DNA of 42,165 bases, from positions 1 through 42,165 of the forward strand of contig CAAEOW010000140.1 of assembly GCA_900757705.1 (NCBI GenBank), read 5' to 3'. Source of the DNA: an uncultured Collinsella sp. (GTDB taxonomy: Bacteria; Actinomycetota; Coriobacteriia; Coriobacteriales; Coriobacteriaceae). This document shows, piece after piece, positions 8,305-15,293 of the stretch (position 1 is its first letter; each line of letters starts with the position of its first letter). The position numbers and the translations under genes are program-made. The notes beneath the pieces were generated by a model, which saw nothing but the letters and a program-made list of their open reading frames with translations, had not been told where the DNA came from and did not search any database.

Positions 8305-8332
8305 GCACAGGGAGCTGCTTCTGTGCTATAGT
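8305..8332 (+). promoter_or_regulatory. rpmB: Proximal rpmB promoter with dyad in the spacer
   Basis: TATAGT (8327-8332) preceded by TGC is an extended -10. An inverted repeat GCACAG (8305-8310) and CTGTGC (8321-8326) fills the spacer and abuts the -10. A further CTGTG at 8292-8296 pairs with the same CACAG. The start would be near 8339, about 48 bases before the ATG. The dyad could be an operator, which is inference. Confidence 0.5.
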
Positions 8333-8386
8333 TCAGGCTTGTTTGTTAACGCGACATGTTCGTTTGTCGCCCAAGGAGGGTCAGTT

Positions 8387-8575
8387 ATGTCCAAAGTTTG
8401 CGAAGTTTGCGGTAAGCACCCCGTTGCCGGTCGCTCCATCAGCCACTCTCACCGCGTCACCAACCGTAAGTTCCGCCCCAACATCCAGCGCGTTTACGTC
8501 GTCGTCGATGGTCACCGTCGCAAGATGAACGTTTGCTCCACCTGCCTCAAGTCCGGCAAGGTTGCGCGCTCCTAA
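8387..8575 (+). CDS. rpmB: 50S ribosomal protein L28 (zinc-binding type)
   Basis: Protein of the large ribosomal subunit. The 62-residue product MSKVCEVCGKHP ends in KMNVCSTCLKSGKVARS. Two CxxC pairs (C5/C8 and C50/C53) form a zinc ribbon, so this is the C-plus form that needs zinc. The ATG at 8387 follows AAGGAGGG by six bases; an upstream in-frame ATG at 8339 lacks such a site and gives non-homologous sequence. It is a monocistronic gene with its own promoters and terminator. Confidence 0.96.
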   Translation: MSKVCEVCGKHPVAGRSISHSHRVTNRKFRPNIQRVYVVVDGHRRKMNVCSTCLKSGKVARS

Positions 8576-8646
8576 ATAAGGTCTTACCAACAAGTACCTC
8601 GGACTCTCCGGGTCAAAGACCTCGCGTTCATATAGAACTTACCAAA

Positions 8647-8677
8647 GGCGTCCTCCCCCACGGAGGGCGCCTTTTTT
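8647..8677 (+). terminator. Intrinsic terminator of rpmB
   Basis: GGCGTCCTCC (8647-8656) pairs with GGAGGGCGCC (8662-8671) through ten base pairs (one G-U), loop CCCAC, followed by six T residues. It ends two bases before the first REP-like unit. The stretch 8576-8646 also carries a distant GGTCTT/AAGACC pair but nothing else clear. Confidence 0.9.
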
Positions 8678-8678
8678 G

Positions 8679-8707
8679 CACTCATTGGGGACAGACTTAC
8701 ATGAGTG
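8679..8707 (+). repeat. REP-like unit L1
   Basis: CACTCAT (8679-8685) and ATGAGTG (8701-8707) are perfect 7-bp inverted arms around a loop holding TGGGGACAGACTTAC. The same core occurs in L2 and, inverted, in R1. Confidence 0.8.
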
Positions 8708-8714
8708 TTTTCAC

Positions 8715-8741
8715 GCATTGGGGACAGACTTAGATGAATGC
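8715..8741 (+). repeat. REP-like unit L2
   Basis: GCATT (8715-8719) and AATGC (8737-8741) form the arms, with GGGGACAGACTTAGATG between them. It is a direct copy of L1's core seven bases downstream of L1, but with different arm sequences whose pairing is kept, which points to compensatory change. Confidence 0.75.
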
Positions 8742-8783
8742 TTTCCTAAGCTCACAGTGCATCGATCGGCCCCAATCCATACC

Positions 8784-9560
8784 TCAGGCCGCCTCGTTCC
8801 AGCCTGTGGTGGCCTTGGTTACGCTTGTAGCGCCGATACCGGTGATACGGGCAATTTGCTTGACCGTAAGATGGGCCCGCCTGAGCCTTAGCAGACAGGC
8901 ATCGCGTTCGGGGCGTGGCAGGGCCTTGAGCAGCGCAGGATCAATGCTCGGCAAAACTTCGCGCGCAACGGAAAGGGCGTCCTCATCGGGGATCCGTCGG
9001 CGCGGAAGAATCTCCACTGACCAGATGCGCCCGGCAACTTCCTCGAGATGCTCGCAATAGCAACGAGAGCCTCCGACAATATCGAGCATAGGGGCCGCGT
9101 CACAGATATCAAAGGGATCGTATCCCAGCTGGTATGCCTTGTAGCTTGACCAGCGGTAGGCATCGAGCGAGTCGAGCACACCTTTCACAGGATTGAGATG
9201 GATATAATCGAGCAACTGCACCGCCTGCGTGTCCGACTCGACCGCGATCCGCGAATAGCGATTATCAAACAGGTGACCCGTTCTTCCCGTTTTTCCATTG
9301 AAATACTTGGCATAGGCCGTCAGCGCGCACTGCATTGCCTTTGAAAGGTTGTCATATGGGTCATCAACCATCAAATGGAAGTGATTATCCATAAGGCACC
9401 AGGCCAACACCGCCACGTCATGGCACGCAAACCTGTCTGAGATGTCCGATAAGAAACGATAGCGGTCGGAATCATCTTCAAAAATGATCTGTTTGGAGTT
9501 GCCGCGGTCAAAGACGTGGTAATAGCCGGTGAGCGATATTTCGCGGGCGCATCGGGGCAT
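8784..9560 (-). CDS. REP-associated tyrosine transposase (RAYT, Y1_Tnp / IS200-like)
   Basis: HUH single-strand nuclease of the TnpA-REP family, which cuts REP hairpins. The 258-residue product starts MPRCAREISLTGYYHVFDRG. The HUH motif is in CLMDNHFHLMV (H60 and H62), and the likely catalytic tyrosine is Y119 in LLDYIHLNPVKG, the usual RAYT signature. It continues with YRWSSYKAY. A C-terminal helix-turn-helix-like LTVKQIARITGIGATSVTK (about residues 231-249) probably aids DNA recognition. The ATG at 9560 follows GGAGAG by two to three bases; that site is buried in a 10-bp hairpin (9563-9605). The gene appears intact. Host function is unknown. Confidence 0.9.
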   Translation of the reverse strand: MPRCAREISLTGYYHVFDRGNSKQIIFEDDSDRYRFLSDISDRFACHDVAVLAWCLMDNHFHLMVDDPYDNLSKAMQCALTAYAKYFNGKTGRTGHLFDNRYSRIAVESDTQAVQLLDYIHLNPVKGVLDSLDAYRWSSYKAYQLGYDPFDICDAAPMLDIVGGSRCYCEHLEEVAGRIWSVEILPRRRIPDEDALSVAREVLPSIDPALLKALPRPERDACLLRLRRAHLTVKQIARITGIGATSVTKATTGWNEAA

Positions 9561-9562
9561 GG

Positions 9563-9605
9563 TCTCTCCTTTCAAAGCCGTACAGGCAACACCTAAAAGG
9601 AGAGA
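9563..9605 (-). promoter_or_regulatory. Hairpin sequestering the RAYT ribosome binding site
   Basis: AAAGGAGAGA, the Shine-Dalgarno region (minus strand 9572-9563), is perfectly complementary to TCTCTCCTTT upstream (minus strand 9605-9596), with a 23-base loop. The ATG begins two bases after the stem. This would hide the ribosome binding site in the mRNA, as is known for IS200 tnpA. The fold is seen in the sequence; repression is inferred. Confidence 0.6.
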
Positions 9606-9687
9606 AGGAACGCGAAATGCTGAGCCTGTGACCTATTTATATCCAATCTGCGCCAAAAACAGGCCCAGAACGGCAAAATGACAAATC

Positions 9688-9707
9688 CATGTCTGTCACA
9701 AATGAGT
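9688..9707 (-). repeat. REP-like unit R2 (degenerate)
   Basis: The plus-strand text CATGTCTGTCACAAATGAG resembles R1 with a few changes (CAC for CCC) and a short deletion. It is read in the same inverted orientation as R1, so the right side mirrors the tandem pair on the left. Confidence 0.5.
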
Positions 9708-9712
9708 GAAAG

Positions 9713-9739
9713 CACTCATGTAAGTCTGTCCCCAATGAG
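9713..9739 (-). repeat. REP-like unit R1
   Basis: The reverse complement is CTCATTGGGGACAGACTTAC followed by ATGAGTG, the same as L1 with only the outer bases differing, inverted relative to it. ATGAGTG just upstream (9702-9708) also forms a perfect 7-bp hairpin with CACTCAT (9713-9719). Confidence 0.8.
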
Positions 9740-9770
9740 CGGGGCAATGCAATAGGCAGATAGTTATAGT

Positions 9771-9800
9771 TGAAACGTTTCAGTTGATTGAAGCGTTTTA
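9771..9800. promoter_or_regulatory. Tandem LacI/CcpA-type operators upstream of adhE
   Basis: TGAAACGTTTCA (9771-9782) is a perfect 12-base palindrome with a central CG, typical of LacI-family regulators such as CcpA. A second, imperfect copy TGAAGCGTTTTA lies at 9789-9800, 18 bases centre to centre. They sit 50-80 bases before the best -10 (9847), or directly behind an alternative -10-like TATAGT near 9765. The regulator is not encoded in this window. The rest of 9606-9892 holds the REP units and promoter only. Confidence 0.55.
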
Positions 9801-9843
9801 GTATGCCTTTTACGGGAATCTTACCGTTCGCCGAATAATTTCT

Positions 9844-9852
9844 TGCTATCAT
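9844..9852 (+). promoter_or_regulatory. adhE: Candidate adhE promoter (extended -10)
   Basis: TGC followed by TATCAT (9847-9852) is an extended -10 with 5 of 6 matches, flanked by CTTGC and GCAAG as a small dyad. The expected start near 9859 leaves a leader of about 34 bases with AAGGAG at 9881-9886. No good -35 is seen, as is usual for extended -10 sites. Confidence 0.5.
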
Positions 9853-9892
9853 GCAAGACGTAGGGTAAATCTCCGATCGCAAGGAGACACAA

Positions 9893-12541
9893 ATGGTGAA
9901 AAAGTCACCGGAAAACACTACTCCCGCAATTGTGGACAACGTAGAGGCGCTTGAGGCTAAGCTCGCTCAGATGCGAGAGGCCCAGGCGCTTTTTGCTACG
10001 TACACGCAGGAGCAGGTCGACAAGATCTTCTATGAGGCCGCCATGGCCGCCAACAAGGCTCGTATCCCGTTGGCGAAGATGGCCATCGAGGAGACCGGCC
10101 GCGGCGTTCTTGAGGACAAGGTCATCAAGAACCACTACGCCGCAGAGTACATCTACAACGCTTACAAGAACACCAAGACCTGTGGTGTCCTGGAGCGCGA
10201 CGAGGCCTACGGCATCACCAAGATCGCCGAGCCCATCGGCATCGTGGGCGCCGTCATCCCGACGACCAACCCCACCTCCACTGCGATCTTCAAGACGCTG
10301 ATCAGCCTGAAGACCCGCAACGGCATCATCATCTCCCCGCACCCGGCAGCCGCCAAGTGCACCATCGCCGCCGCCAAGCTCGTGCTCGACGCCGCCGTCA
10401 AGGCCGGCGCCCCCGAGGGCATCATCGGCTGGGTCGATGTCCCCTCCATCGAGCTGACCAACATGGTCATGCGCGACGTCGACATCATCCTCGCCACCGG
10501 TGGCCCGGGCATGGTCAAGGCCGCCTACTCCTCGGGCAAGCCCGCCCTGGGCGTTGGCGCCGGTAACACCCCGGTCATCATCGACGACACCGCCGACGTG
10601 CTGCTCGCCGTCAACTCCATCATCCACTCCAAGACCTTCGACAACGGCATGATCTGCGCTTCCGAGCAGTCCGTGACCGTCATCGACACCATCTATGACC
10701 AGGTTAAGGCCGAGTTCCAGAAGCGCGGCTGCTACTTCGTCAAGCAGGGTGCCGAGATGGAGGCCCTGCGTGCCGCCATGTTCAAGAACGGCGCTCTCGA
10801 CCACCGCATCCCCGGCATGGCTGCCGCCAAGATCGCCGAGCTCGCAGGCATCGAGGTTCCCGCCAAGACCAAGATCCTGATCGCCGAGGTCACCTCCACC
10901 GACCCCGCCAAGGAGGAGTTCTCCCACGAGAAGCTCTCCCCGGTCCTGGCCATGTACCACGCCAAGGACTTCCAGGAGGCCGTCGACAAGGCCGAGCACC
11001 TGGTGCTCGCCGGTGGCCCGGGCCACACCGCCTCTCTGTACGTGCACCCCGCCCAGGCCGAGAAGATCAGCCTGTTCGAGCACGTCATGAAGGCCTGCCG
11101 TATCGTCATCAACACCCCGTCCTCGCACGGCGGCATCGGTGACCTGTACAACTTTGGCATGAAGCCGTCTCTGACCCTGGGCTGCGGCTCCTGGGGCGGC
11201 AACTCCGTCTCCGAGAACGTTGGGGTGAAGCACTTGATCAACGTTAAGACTGTGGCCGAGCGCCGTGAGAACATGCTGTGGTTCCGCGCTCCCGAGAAGG
11301 TCTACTTCAAGAAGGGTTCCACGCCCGTCGCCCTCGACGAGCTGGGCAACGTCATGGGCAAGAAGCGCGCCTTCATCGTCACCGACCAGTTCCTCTTCAA
11401 GAATGGCAACACCCGCGCCATCGAGGCCAAGCTCGACGAGATGGGCATCGCCCACGACTGCTTCTACGACGTCGAGCCCGATCCGTCGCTGCAGTGCGCA
11501 CGTCGCGGCGCCAAGCAGATGGCTCTCTTTGAGCCGGACGTCATCATCGCCGTCGGCGGTGGCTCCGCTATGGACGCCGGCAAGATCATGTGGATGATGT
11601 ACGAGCACCCCGAGTGCAAGTTTGAGGACATGGCCATGGACTTCATGGACATCCGCAAGCGTATCTTCACCTTCCCCGAGATGGGCAAGAAGGCCTACTT
11701 CGTCGCCGTCCCGACCTCTTCGGGTACCGGCTCCGAGTGCACGCCGTTCGCCATCATCACCGACAAGGAGACCGGCATCAAGTGGCCGCTCGCCGACTAC
11801 GCGCTGCTCCCCAACATGGCTATCGTCGACGCCGACAACTGCATGACCGCCCCGCGCGGTCTGACCGCTGCCTCCGGCATCGACGTCATGACCCACGCCA
11901 TCGAGTCCTACGTCTCCATCATGGCTTCCGACTACACCAAGGGCCTCTCCGAGCGCGCTGCTAAGCTCGTCTTCGAGAACCTGCCCTCCAGCTTCACGAA
12001 CGGCGCCAAGGACCCGCATGCCCGCGAGGAGATGCACAACGCCTCTTGCATGGCCGGTATGGCCTTCGCCAACGCCTTCCTGGGCCTCAACCACTCCATG
12101 GCTCACAAGCTCGGCGCTTTCCACCACCTGCCCCACGGCCTTGCCAACGCTGTCATCCTGACTCGCGTCATGCGCTACAACGCCGCCGAGGCTCCCGTCA
12201 AGATGGGTACCTTCTCCCAGTATCCTTACCCCAACGCGCTGCACAACTACGCCGAGATGGCCAAGTACTGCGGCATCGAGGGCAAGGACGACAAGGAGGT
12301 CTTCGAGAACTTCATCACGAAGCTCGAGGAGCTCAAGGACTTCATCGGCGTCAAGAAGACCATCGCCGACTACGGTGTTGACGAGCAGTACTTCCTCGAC
12401 ACCCTCGACGAGATGACCGAGCAGGCATTCAACGACCAGTGTACCGGCGCCAACCCGCGCTACCCGCTCATGAGCGAGATCAAGGAGCTCTACCTGGACG
12501 CCTACTACGGCCGAGAGCCTCAGGACTACGCCGTCTGCTAG
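9893..12541 (+). CDS. adhE: Bifunctional acetaldehyde-CoA / alcohol dehydrogenase
   Basis: Reduces acetyl-CoA to acetaldehyde and then ethanol using two NADH, re-oxidising cofactor in fermentation; the family forms spirosomes. The 882-residue protein has an N-terminal aldehyde dehydrogenase half with GVGAGNTPV and catalytic C255 in NGMICASEQS. The C-terminal iron alcohol dehydrogenase half has GGGSAMDAGK, VPTSSGTGSE, the ASGIDVMTHAIES helix and metal histidines H734, H738 and H748 in GLNHSMAHKLG and HHLPHG. Length matches the family (about 870-890). The ATG has AAGGAG seven bases upstream. Codon use is strongly biased to C- and G-ending codons, suggesting high expression. Confidence 0.97.
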   Translation: MVKKSPENTTPAIVDNVEALEAKLAQMREAQALFATYTQEQVDKIFYEAAMAANKARIPLAKMAIEETGRGVLEDKVIKNHYAAEYIYNAYKNTKTCGVLERDEAYGITKIAEPIGIVGAVIPTTNPTSTAIFKTLISLKTRNGIIISPHPAAAKCTIAAAKLVLDAAVKAGAPEGIIGWVDVPSIELTNMVMRDVDIILATGGPGMVKAAYSSGKPALGVGAGNTPVIIDDTADVLLAVNSIIHSKTFDNGMICASEQSVTVIDTIYDQVKAEFQKRGCYFVKQGAEMEALRAAMFKNGALDHRIPGMAAAKIAELAGIEVPAKTKILIAEVTSTDPAKEEFSHEKLSPVLAMYHAKDFQEAVDKAEHLVLAGGPGHTASLYVHPAQAEKISLFEHVMKACRIVINTPSSHGGIGDLYNFGMKPSLTLGCGSWGGNSVSENVGVKHLINVKTVAERRENMLWFRAPEKVYFKKGSTPVALDELGNVMGKKRAFIVTDQFLFKNGNTRAIEAKLDEMGIAHDCFYDVEPDPSLQCARRGAKQMALFEPDVIIAVGGGSAMDAGKIMWMMYEHPECKFEDMAMDFMDIRKRIFTFPEMGKKAYFVAVPTSSGTGSECTPFAIITDKETGIKWPLADYALLPNMAIVDADNCMTAPRGLTAASGIDVMTHAIESYVSIMASDYTKGLSERAAKLVFENLPSSFTNGAKDPHAREEMHNASCMAGMAFANAFLGLNHSMAHKLGAFHHLPHGLANAVILTRVMRYNAAEAPVKMGTFSQYPYPNALHNYAEMAKYCGIEGKDDKEVFENFITKLEELKDFIGVKKTIADYGVDEQYFLDTLDEMTEQAFNDQCTGANPRYPLMSEIKELYLDAYYGREPQDYAVC

Positions 12542-12558
12542 TTTTAGCACGGTTTTTA

Positions 12559-12597
12559 ACGGCGGGGGTGCACGGGTGTTTCACACACCCCCGCCGT
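12559..12597 (+). other. GC-rich hairpin between adhE and the downstream kinase gene
   Basis: ACGGCGGGGGTG (12559-12570) pairs perfectly with CACCCCCGCCGT (12586-12597), a 12-bp stem with a 15-base loop. It is followed by CGCTTCTATC, not a T-run, so it is unlikely to be an efficient intrinsic terminator. It could stabilise the adhE mRNA end or cause partial termination before the kinase gene. Confidence 0.6.
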
Positions 12598-12629
12598 CGC
12601 TTCTATCGCATCGTTGAAAGGATGCAACC

Positions 12630-13394
12630 ATGCTGCTACCCGATTCCAAGACCGAGCTCGTCCGCCGTGGCAACAAGGTCGTTTACGACCTGGGCGACAA
12701 GATCGTCAAGGTCTTTAACGAGACCAAGCCCGTCTCCGACGTGTTCAACGAGGCTTTGAATCTTGCCCGCATCAATGAGTGCGGCATCCGCAGCCCCAAG
12801 GCTCTCGAGGTTTCCCAGCTCGAGAACGCCAACGGCTGGGCGCTCTTGACCGAGAAGGTTCCGGGCACCACCCTTGCCGAGAAGATGACTGCCGAGCCTC
12901 AGCGCTTTGGTGAGTATCTCGAGATGTTCGTCGACCTCCAGATCGAGATCCACGGCTACACCTCCCCGCTGCTCAACCGTCAGCGCGACAAGTTCGCCCG
13001 CATGATCGACAGCCTTGATCAGCTCAATGCCACCACGCGCTACAACCTTCAGGAGCGTCTGGACGGCATGACCAAGGAGTTCAAGGTCTGCCACGGCGAC
13101 TTCAACCCCTCCAACGTCATCGTCGGCGACGACGGCCAGCTCTATGTGTGCGACTGGGCACACGCCACCCAGGGCTCCCCTGCTGCCGACGTTGCCACCA
13201 CCTACCTGCTCTTCGCCCTCAACAGCAAGGACCAGGCTGAGGCCTACCTGGAGCTCTACTGCGACCGCGCCGACATGCCCATGCAGGTCGTGCGTCAGTG
13301 GACGAGCATCGTCGCCGCTTCCGAGCTCGCTCGTAAGCGCAACGTGAACGATGAGTTCCTGAAGAACTGGATCGACGTCGTCGATTATCAGTAA
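12630..13394 (+). CDS. APH-fold phosphotransferase of unknown substrate
   Basis: The 254-residue protein belongs to the aminoglycoside phosphotransferase / choline kinase superfamily. Visible are the catalytic HGDFNPSN (H155, D157, N162), the metal-binding CDWAHA (D175) and a compact N-lobe with VVYDLGDKIVKVFN, where K24 or K27 may contact ATP. The protein is short, without a recognisable substrate-specificity signature, so antibiotic resistance should not be assumed. It lies 88 bases behind adhE, separated by a strong hairpin, with GAAAGGATG as ribosome binding site. It may be expressed by read-through from adhE. What it phosphorylates cannot be told from the sequence. Confidence 0.8.
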   Translation: MLLPDSKTELVRRGNKVVYDLGDKIVKVFNETKPVSDVFNEALNLARINECGIRSPKALEVSQLENANGWALLTEKVPGTTLAEKMTAEPQRFGEYLEMFVDLQIEIHGYTSPLLNRQRDKFARMIDSLDQLNATTRYNLQERLDGMTKEFKVCHGDFNPSNVIVGDDGQLYVCDWAHATQGSPAADVATTYLLFALNSKDQAEAYLELYCDRADMPMQVVRQWTSIVAASELARKRNVNDEFLKNWIDVVDYQ

Positions 13395-13431
13395 TATCTG
13401 AGCGATTTATTTCGCATCGGAGGCACAAGAA

Positions 13432-13464
13432 AACCCCGCAACTCATATGGGCTGTGGGGTTTTT
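13432..13464 (+). terminator. Intrinsic terminator after the kinase gene
   Basis: AACCCCGCA (13432-13440) pairs with TGTGGGGTT (13453-13461), nine pairs with one G-U, followed by TTTTTC. It ends the adhE-kinase transcript. Confidence 0.85.
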
Positions 13465-13492
13465 CTTTCAGATATCGAGGATGCCACAAGAT

Positions 13493-13541
13493 AAAAGGAC
13501 GGCCCCACATCTCCCCGATCTGGAGAAATGCGGGGCCGTCC
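13493..13541 (-). terminator. Intrinsic terminator after proS
   Basis: GGACGGCCCC and GGGGCCGTCC (13541-13532 and 13506-13497) form a perfect 10-bp stem with an inner TCTCC/GGAGA helix. On the minus strand it is followed by TTTTATC. It ends the long pyrH-to-proS operon and is convergent with the kinase terminator. Confidence 0.8.
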
Positions 13542-13571
13542 CGTATATCGAACTACAAGCGAAATCGTCGA

Positions 13572-15293
13572 TTAACGGCGGGCCGCCTTAACAAGCTCAG
13601 CAACCTTGGCGACGACCTCGTCGATCGCCACGTCCTCACGCTCGCCCGTGGCACGGTCCTTGAGCTCCACAGTACCATTCTTGAGGCCACGCTTACCCAG
13701 AACGACCTGATACGGGAAGCCCATGAGGTCGTTATCGGCAAACTTAAAGCCGGGACGCTCGTCACGGTCATCGACGACAACCTCGATACCCTCGGCGCAC
13801 AGGCCCTCGACGATTTGGTCGCAAACGTTAGCGCACTCCTCCTTCTTGGGATCGAGCGGAATCACAGCGACCTCGTACGGGGCAACGGAAATCGGCCAGA
13901 CGATGCCATGTTCGTCGTTGTGCTGCTCCACGACGGCAGCAAGCGAGCGGGACACACCAACGCCGTAGCAACCCATGATGAGCGGCTTCTCCTTGCCGTC
14001 CTCGTCCATAAAGGTGGCACCCATGGCCTCGGAGTACTTGGTGCCCAGCTGGAACACCTGAGAGACCTCGATGCCGCGGGCAGCAGAGAGCGGCTTGCCG
14101 CAGTGCGGGCAGGGATCGCCGGCAACGACGGTGACCAGATCTGCCCACTCATCGACGGTAAAGTCGCGCTCGGGGCAGGCACCGGTAAAGTGATAATCGA
14201 CCTCGTTGGCACCGCAGGCCCACTGCTTGGACTCGCGCAGGCTCTCGTCGCACACCAGACGGATGCCCTCGGGCAAGTTAACCGGTCCGATAAAGCCCTT
14301 GTGCAGACCGTAGGTCTGGAGCTCCTCGTCGGTCATCATGCGATAGCCCTTGCCAAAGACATGCTCGGCCTTGCAGTCGTTGAGCTCATGATCGCCCGGG
14401 ACGATGGCCACGACGGGCTTGCCCTCGGCATCGATGAGCGCCAGGGACTTGCGCGTGCCGTTCTCGGGGAACCCAAAGAACTTAGCAACAGCCTCAATGG
14501 TACCCATGCCCGGAGTCTCAACCTTGGTAAGCGTACCGTCACCGGGACCCTCAGTCACGACGACCTTGGTGCTTGCAGCCTCGTCATCAGCAGCAAAGCC
14601 GCAATCGTCGCAGTAGACGAGCGAGGCCTCGCCGGCGTCAGCCAGAGCCATGTACTCGACGGAGGTGTCGCCGCCGATCTCGCCGGAGTCGGCGACAACG
14701 GGTAGAGCCTTGATGTAGCAGCGCTCGCAGATGTTGGCGTAGGCCTGCTTCATCTTGTCGTACTCCTCCTGCAGGCTCTCCTGCGTGGCGGAGAAGCTGT
14801 AGGCATCCTTCATGATGAACTCGCGACCGCGCATCAGACCAAAGCGGGGGCGGAACTCGTCGCGGAACTTATCCTGGATATGGTAGAGGTTGACGGGCAG
14901 CTGCTTATAGGAGCGCAGCTCATTGCGCACCAGGGCGGTGACAGTCTCCTCGTGGGTGGGGCCCAGCACGAACTCGCGACCATGACGGTCGTCAAAGCGC
15001 ACAAGCTCCTTGCCATAGGCATCGATACGGCCGGACTCACGCCACAACTCGGCATCGACCATGATAGGCATCATAAGCTCCTGGGCGCCGGCGGTGTCCA
15101 TCTCGTCGCGCACGATGTTCTCAATCTTGCGAATCGAGCGCCATGCGAGCGGCAGGTAGGAATACAGACCGGCGGCCTCCTTGCGGATCATGCCGGCACG
15201 GAGCAGCAGGCGGTGGCTGGCGAGCTCAGCGTCCGCCGGATCCTCTTTAAGCGTCGGCGCATAGAGCTTAGACATATACATTGCTCGGGTCAT
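13572..15293 (-). CDS. proS: Prolyl-tRNA synthetase
   Basis: Class II synthetase charging tRNA-Pro. The 573-residue protein is the bacterial type with an inserted editing domain (about residues 225-400, including KSLALIDAEGKPVVAIVPGDHELND). Class II motifs include GLYSYLPLAWRSIRKIE, LGPTHEETVT, the FRPRFGLMRGREFIMKDAYSF block and motif 3 in MGCYGVGVSRSLAAVVEQ. The C-terminal anticodon-binding domain ends with VAELVKAARR. The ATG at 15293 directly abuts the ispG stop and has GAGGAG six bases upstream. It is the last gene of the operon. Confidence 0.97.
   Translation of the reverse strand: MTRAMYMSKLYAPTLKEDPADAELASHRLLLRAGMIRKEAAGLYSYLPLAWRSIRKIENIVRDEMDTAGAQELMMPIMVDAELWRESGRIDAYGKELVRFDDRHGREFVLGPTHEETVTALVRNELRSYKQLPVNLYHIQDKFRDEFRPRFGLMRGREFIMKDAYSFSATQESLQEEYDKMKQAYANICERCYIKALPVVADSGEIGGDTSVEYMALADAGEASLVYCDDCGFAADDEAASTKVVVTEGPGDGTLTKVETPGMGTIEAVAKFFGFPENGTRKSLALIDAEGKPVVAIVPGDHELNDCKAEHVFGKGYRMMTDEELQTYGLHKGFIGPVNLPEGIRLVCDESLRESKQWACGANEVDYHFTGACPERDFTVDEWADLVTVVAGDPCPHCGKPLSAARGIEVSQVFQLGTKYSEAMGATFMDEDGKEKPLIMGCYGVGVSRSLAAVVEQHNDEHGIVWPISVAPYEVAVIPLDPKKEECANVCDQIVEGLCAEGIEVVVDDRDERPGFKFADNDLMGFPYQVVLGKRGLKNGTVELKDRATGEREDVAIDEVVAKVAELVKAARR

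Larger units (their letters stand above)
8679..9739. mobile_element. RAYT module: transposase flanked by inverted REP-like repeats
   Basis: A single IS200-like HUH transposase gene is bracketed by two REP-like units on the left (8679-8707, 8715-8741) and two on the right in opposite orientation (9688-9707, 9713-9739). All share a core GGGGACAGACTTA or its reverse, between short complementary arms. This is the usual layout of a REP-associated tyrosine transposase locus, which is generally domesticated rather than a freely moving insertion sequence. No target duplication was identified. It sits between the rpmB terminator and the adhE upstream operators and may have entered this intergenic space. 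Confidence 0.8.

Noticed and set aside
8292..8332. Zur box upstream of rpmB
   Set aside because: The dyad does not have the AT-rich TGAnAATnATTnTCA pattern, and the gene is the zinc-binding L28 form, not the zinc-free paralogue normally under Zur.
8262..8528. 88-codon plus-strand frame overlapping rpmB
   Set aside because: Overlaps rpmB in another frame and lacks homology-like features. The region is better explained by promoters and leader.
8679..9739. CRISPR array suggested by repeated GGGGACAGACTTA units
   Set aside because: Only four units, in two inverted pairs around a transposase, with no regular spacers and no cas genes.
9905..12550. 881-codon open frame opposite adhE
   Set aside because: Rich in Val, Leu, Gly, Asp and His without any recognisable domain. 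It is the antisense shadow caused by the strong C/G third-position bias of adhE.
12630..13394. Aminoglycoside resistance gene
   Set aside because: Only the general kinase motifs are present. No signature of a known resistance enzyme was recognised and the context is metabolic.
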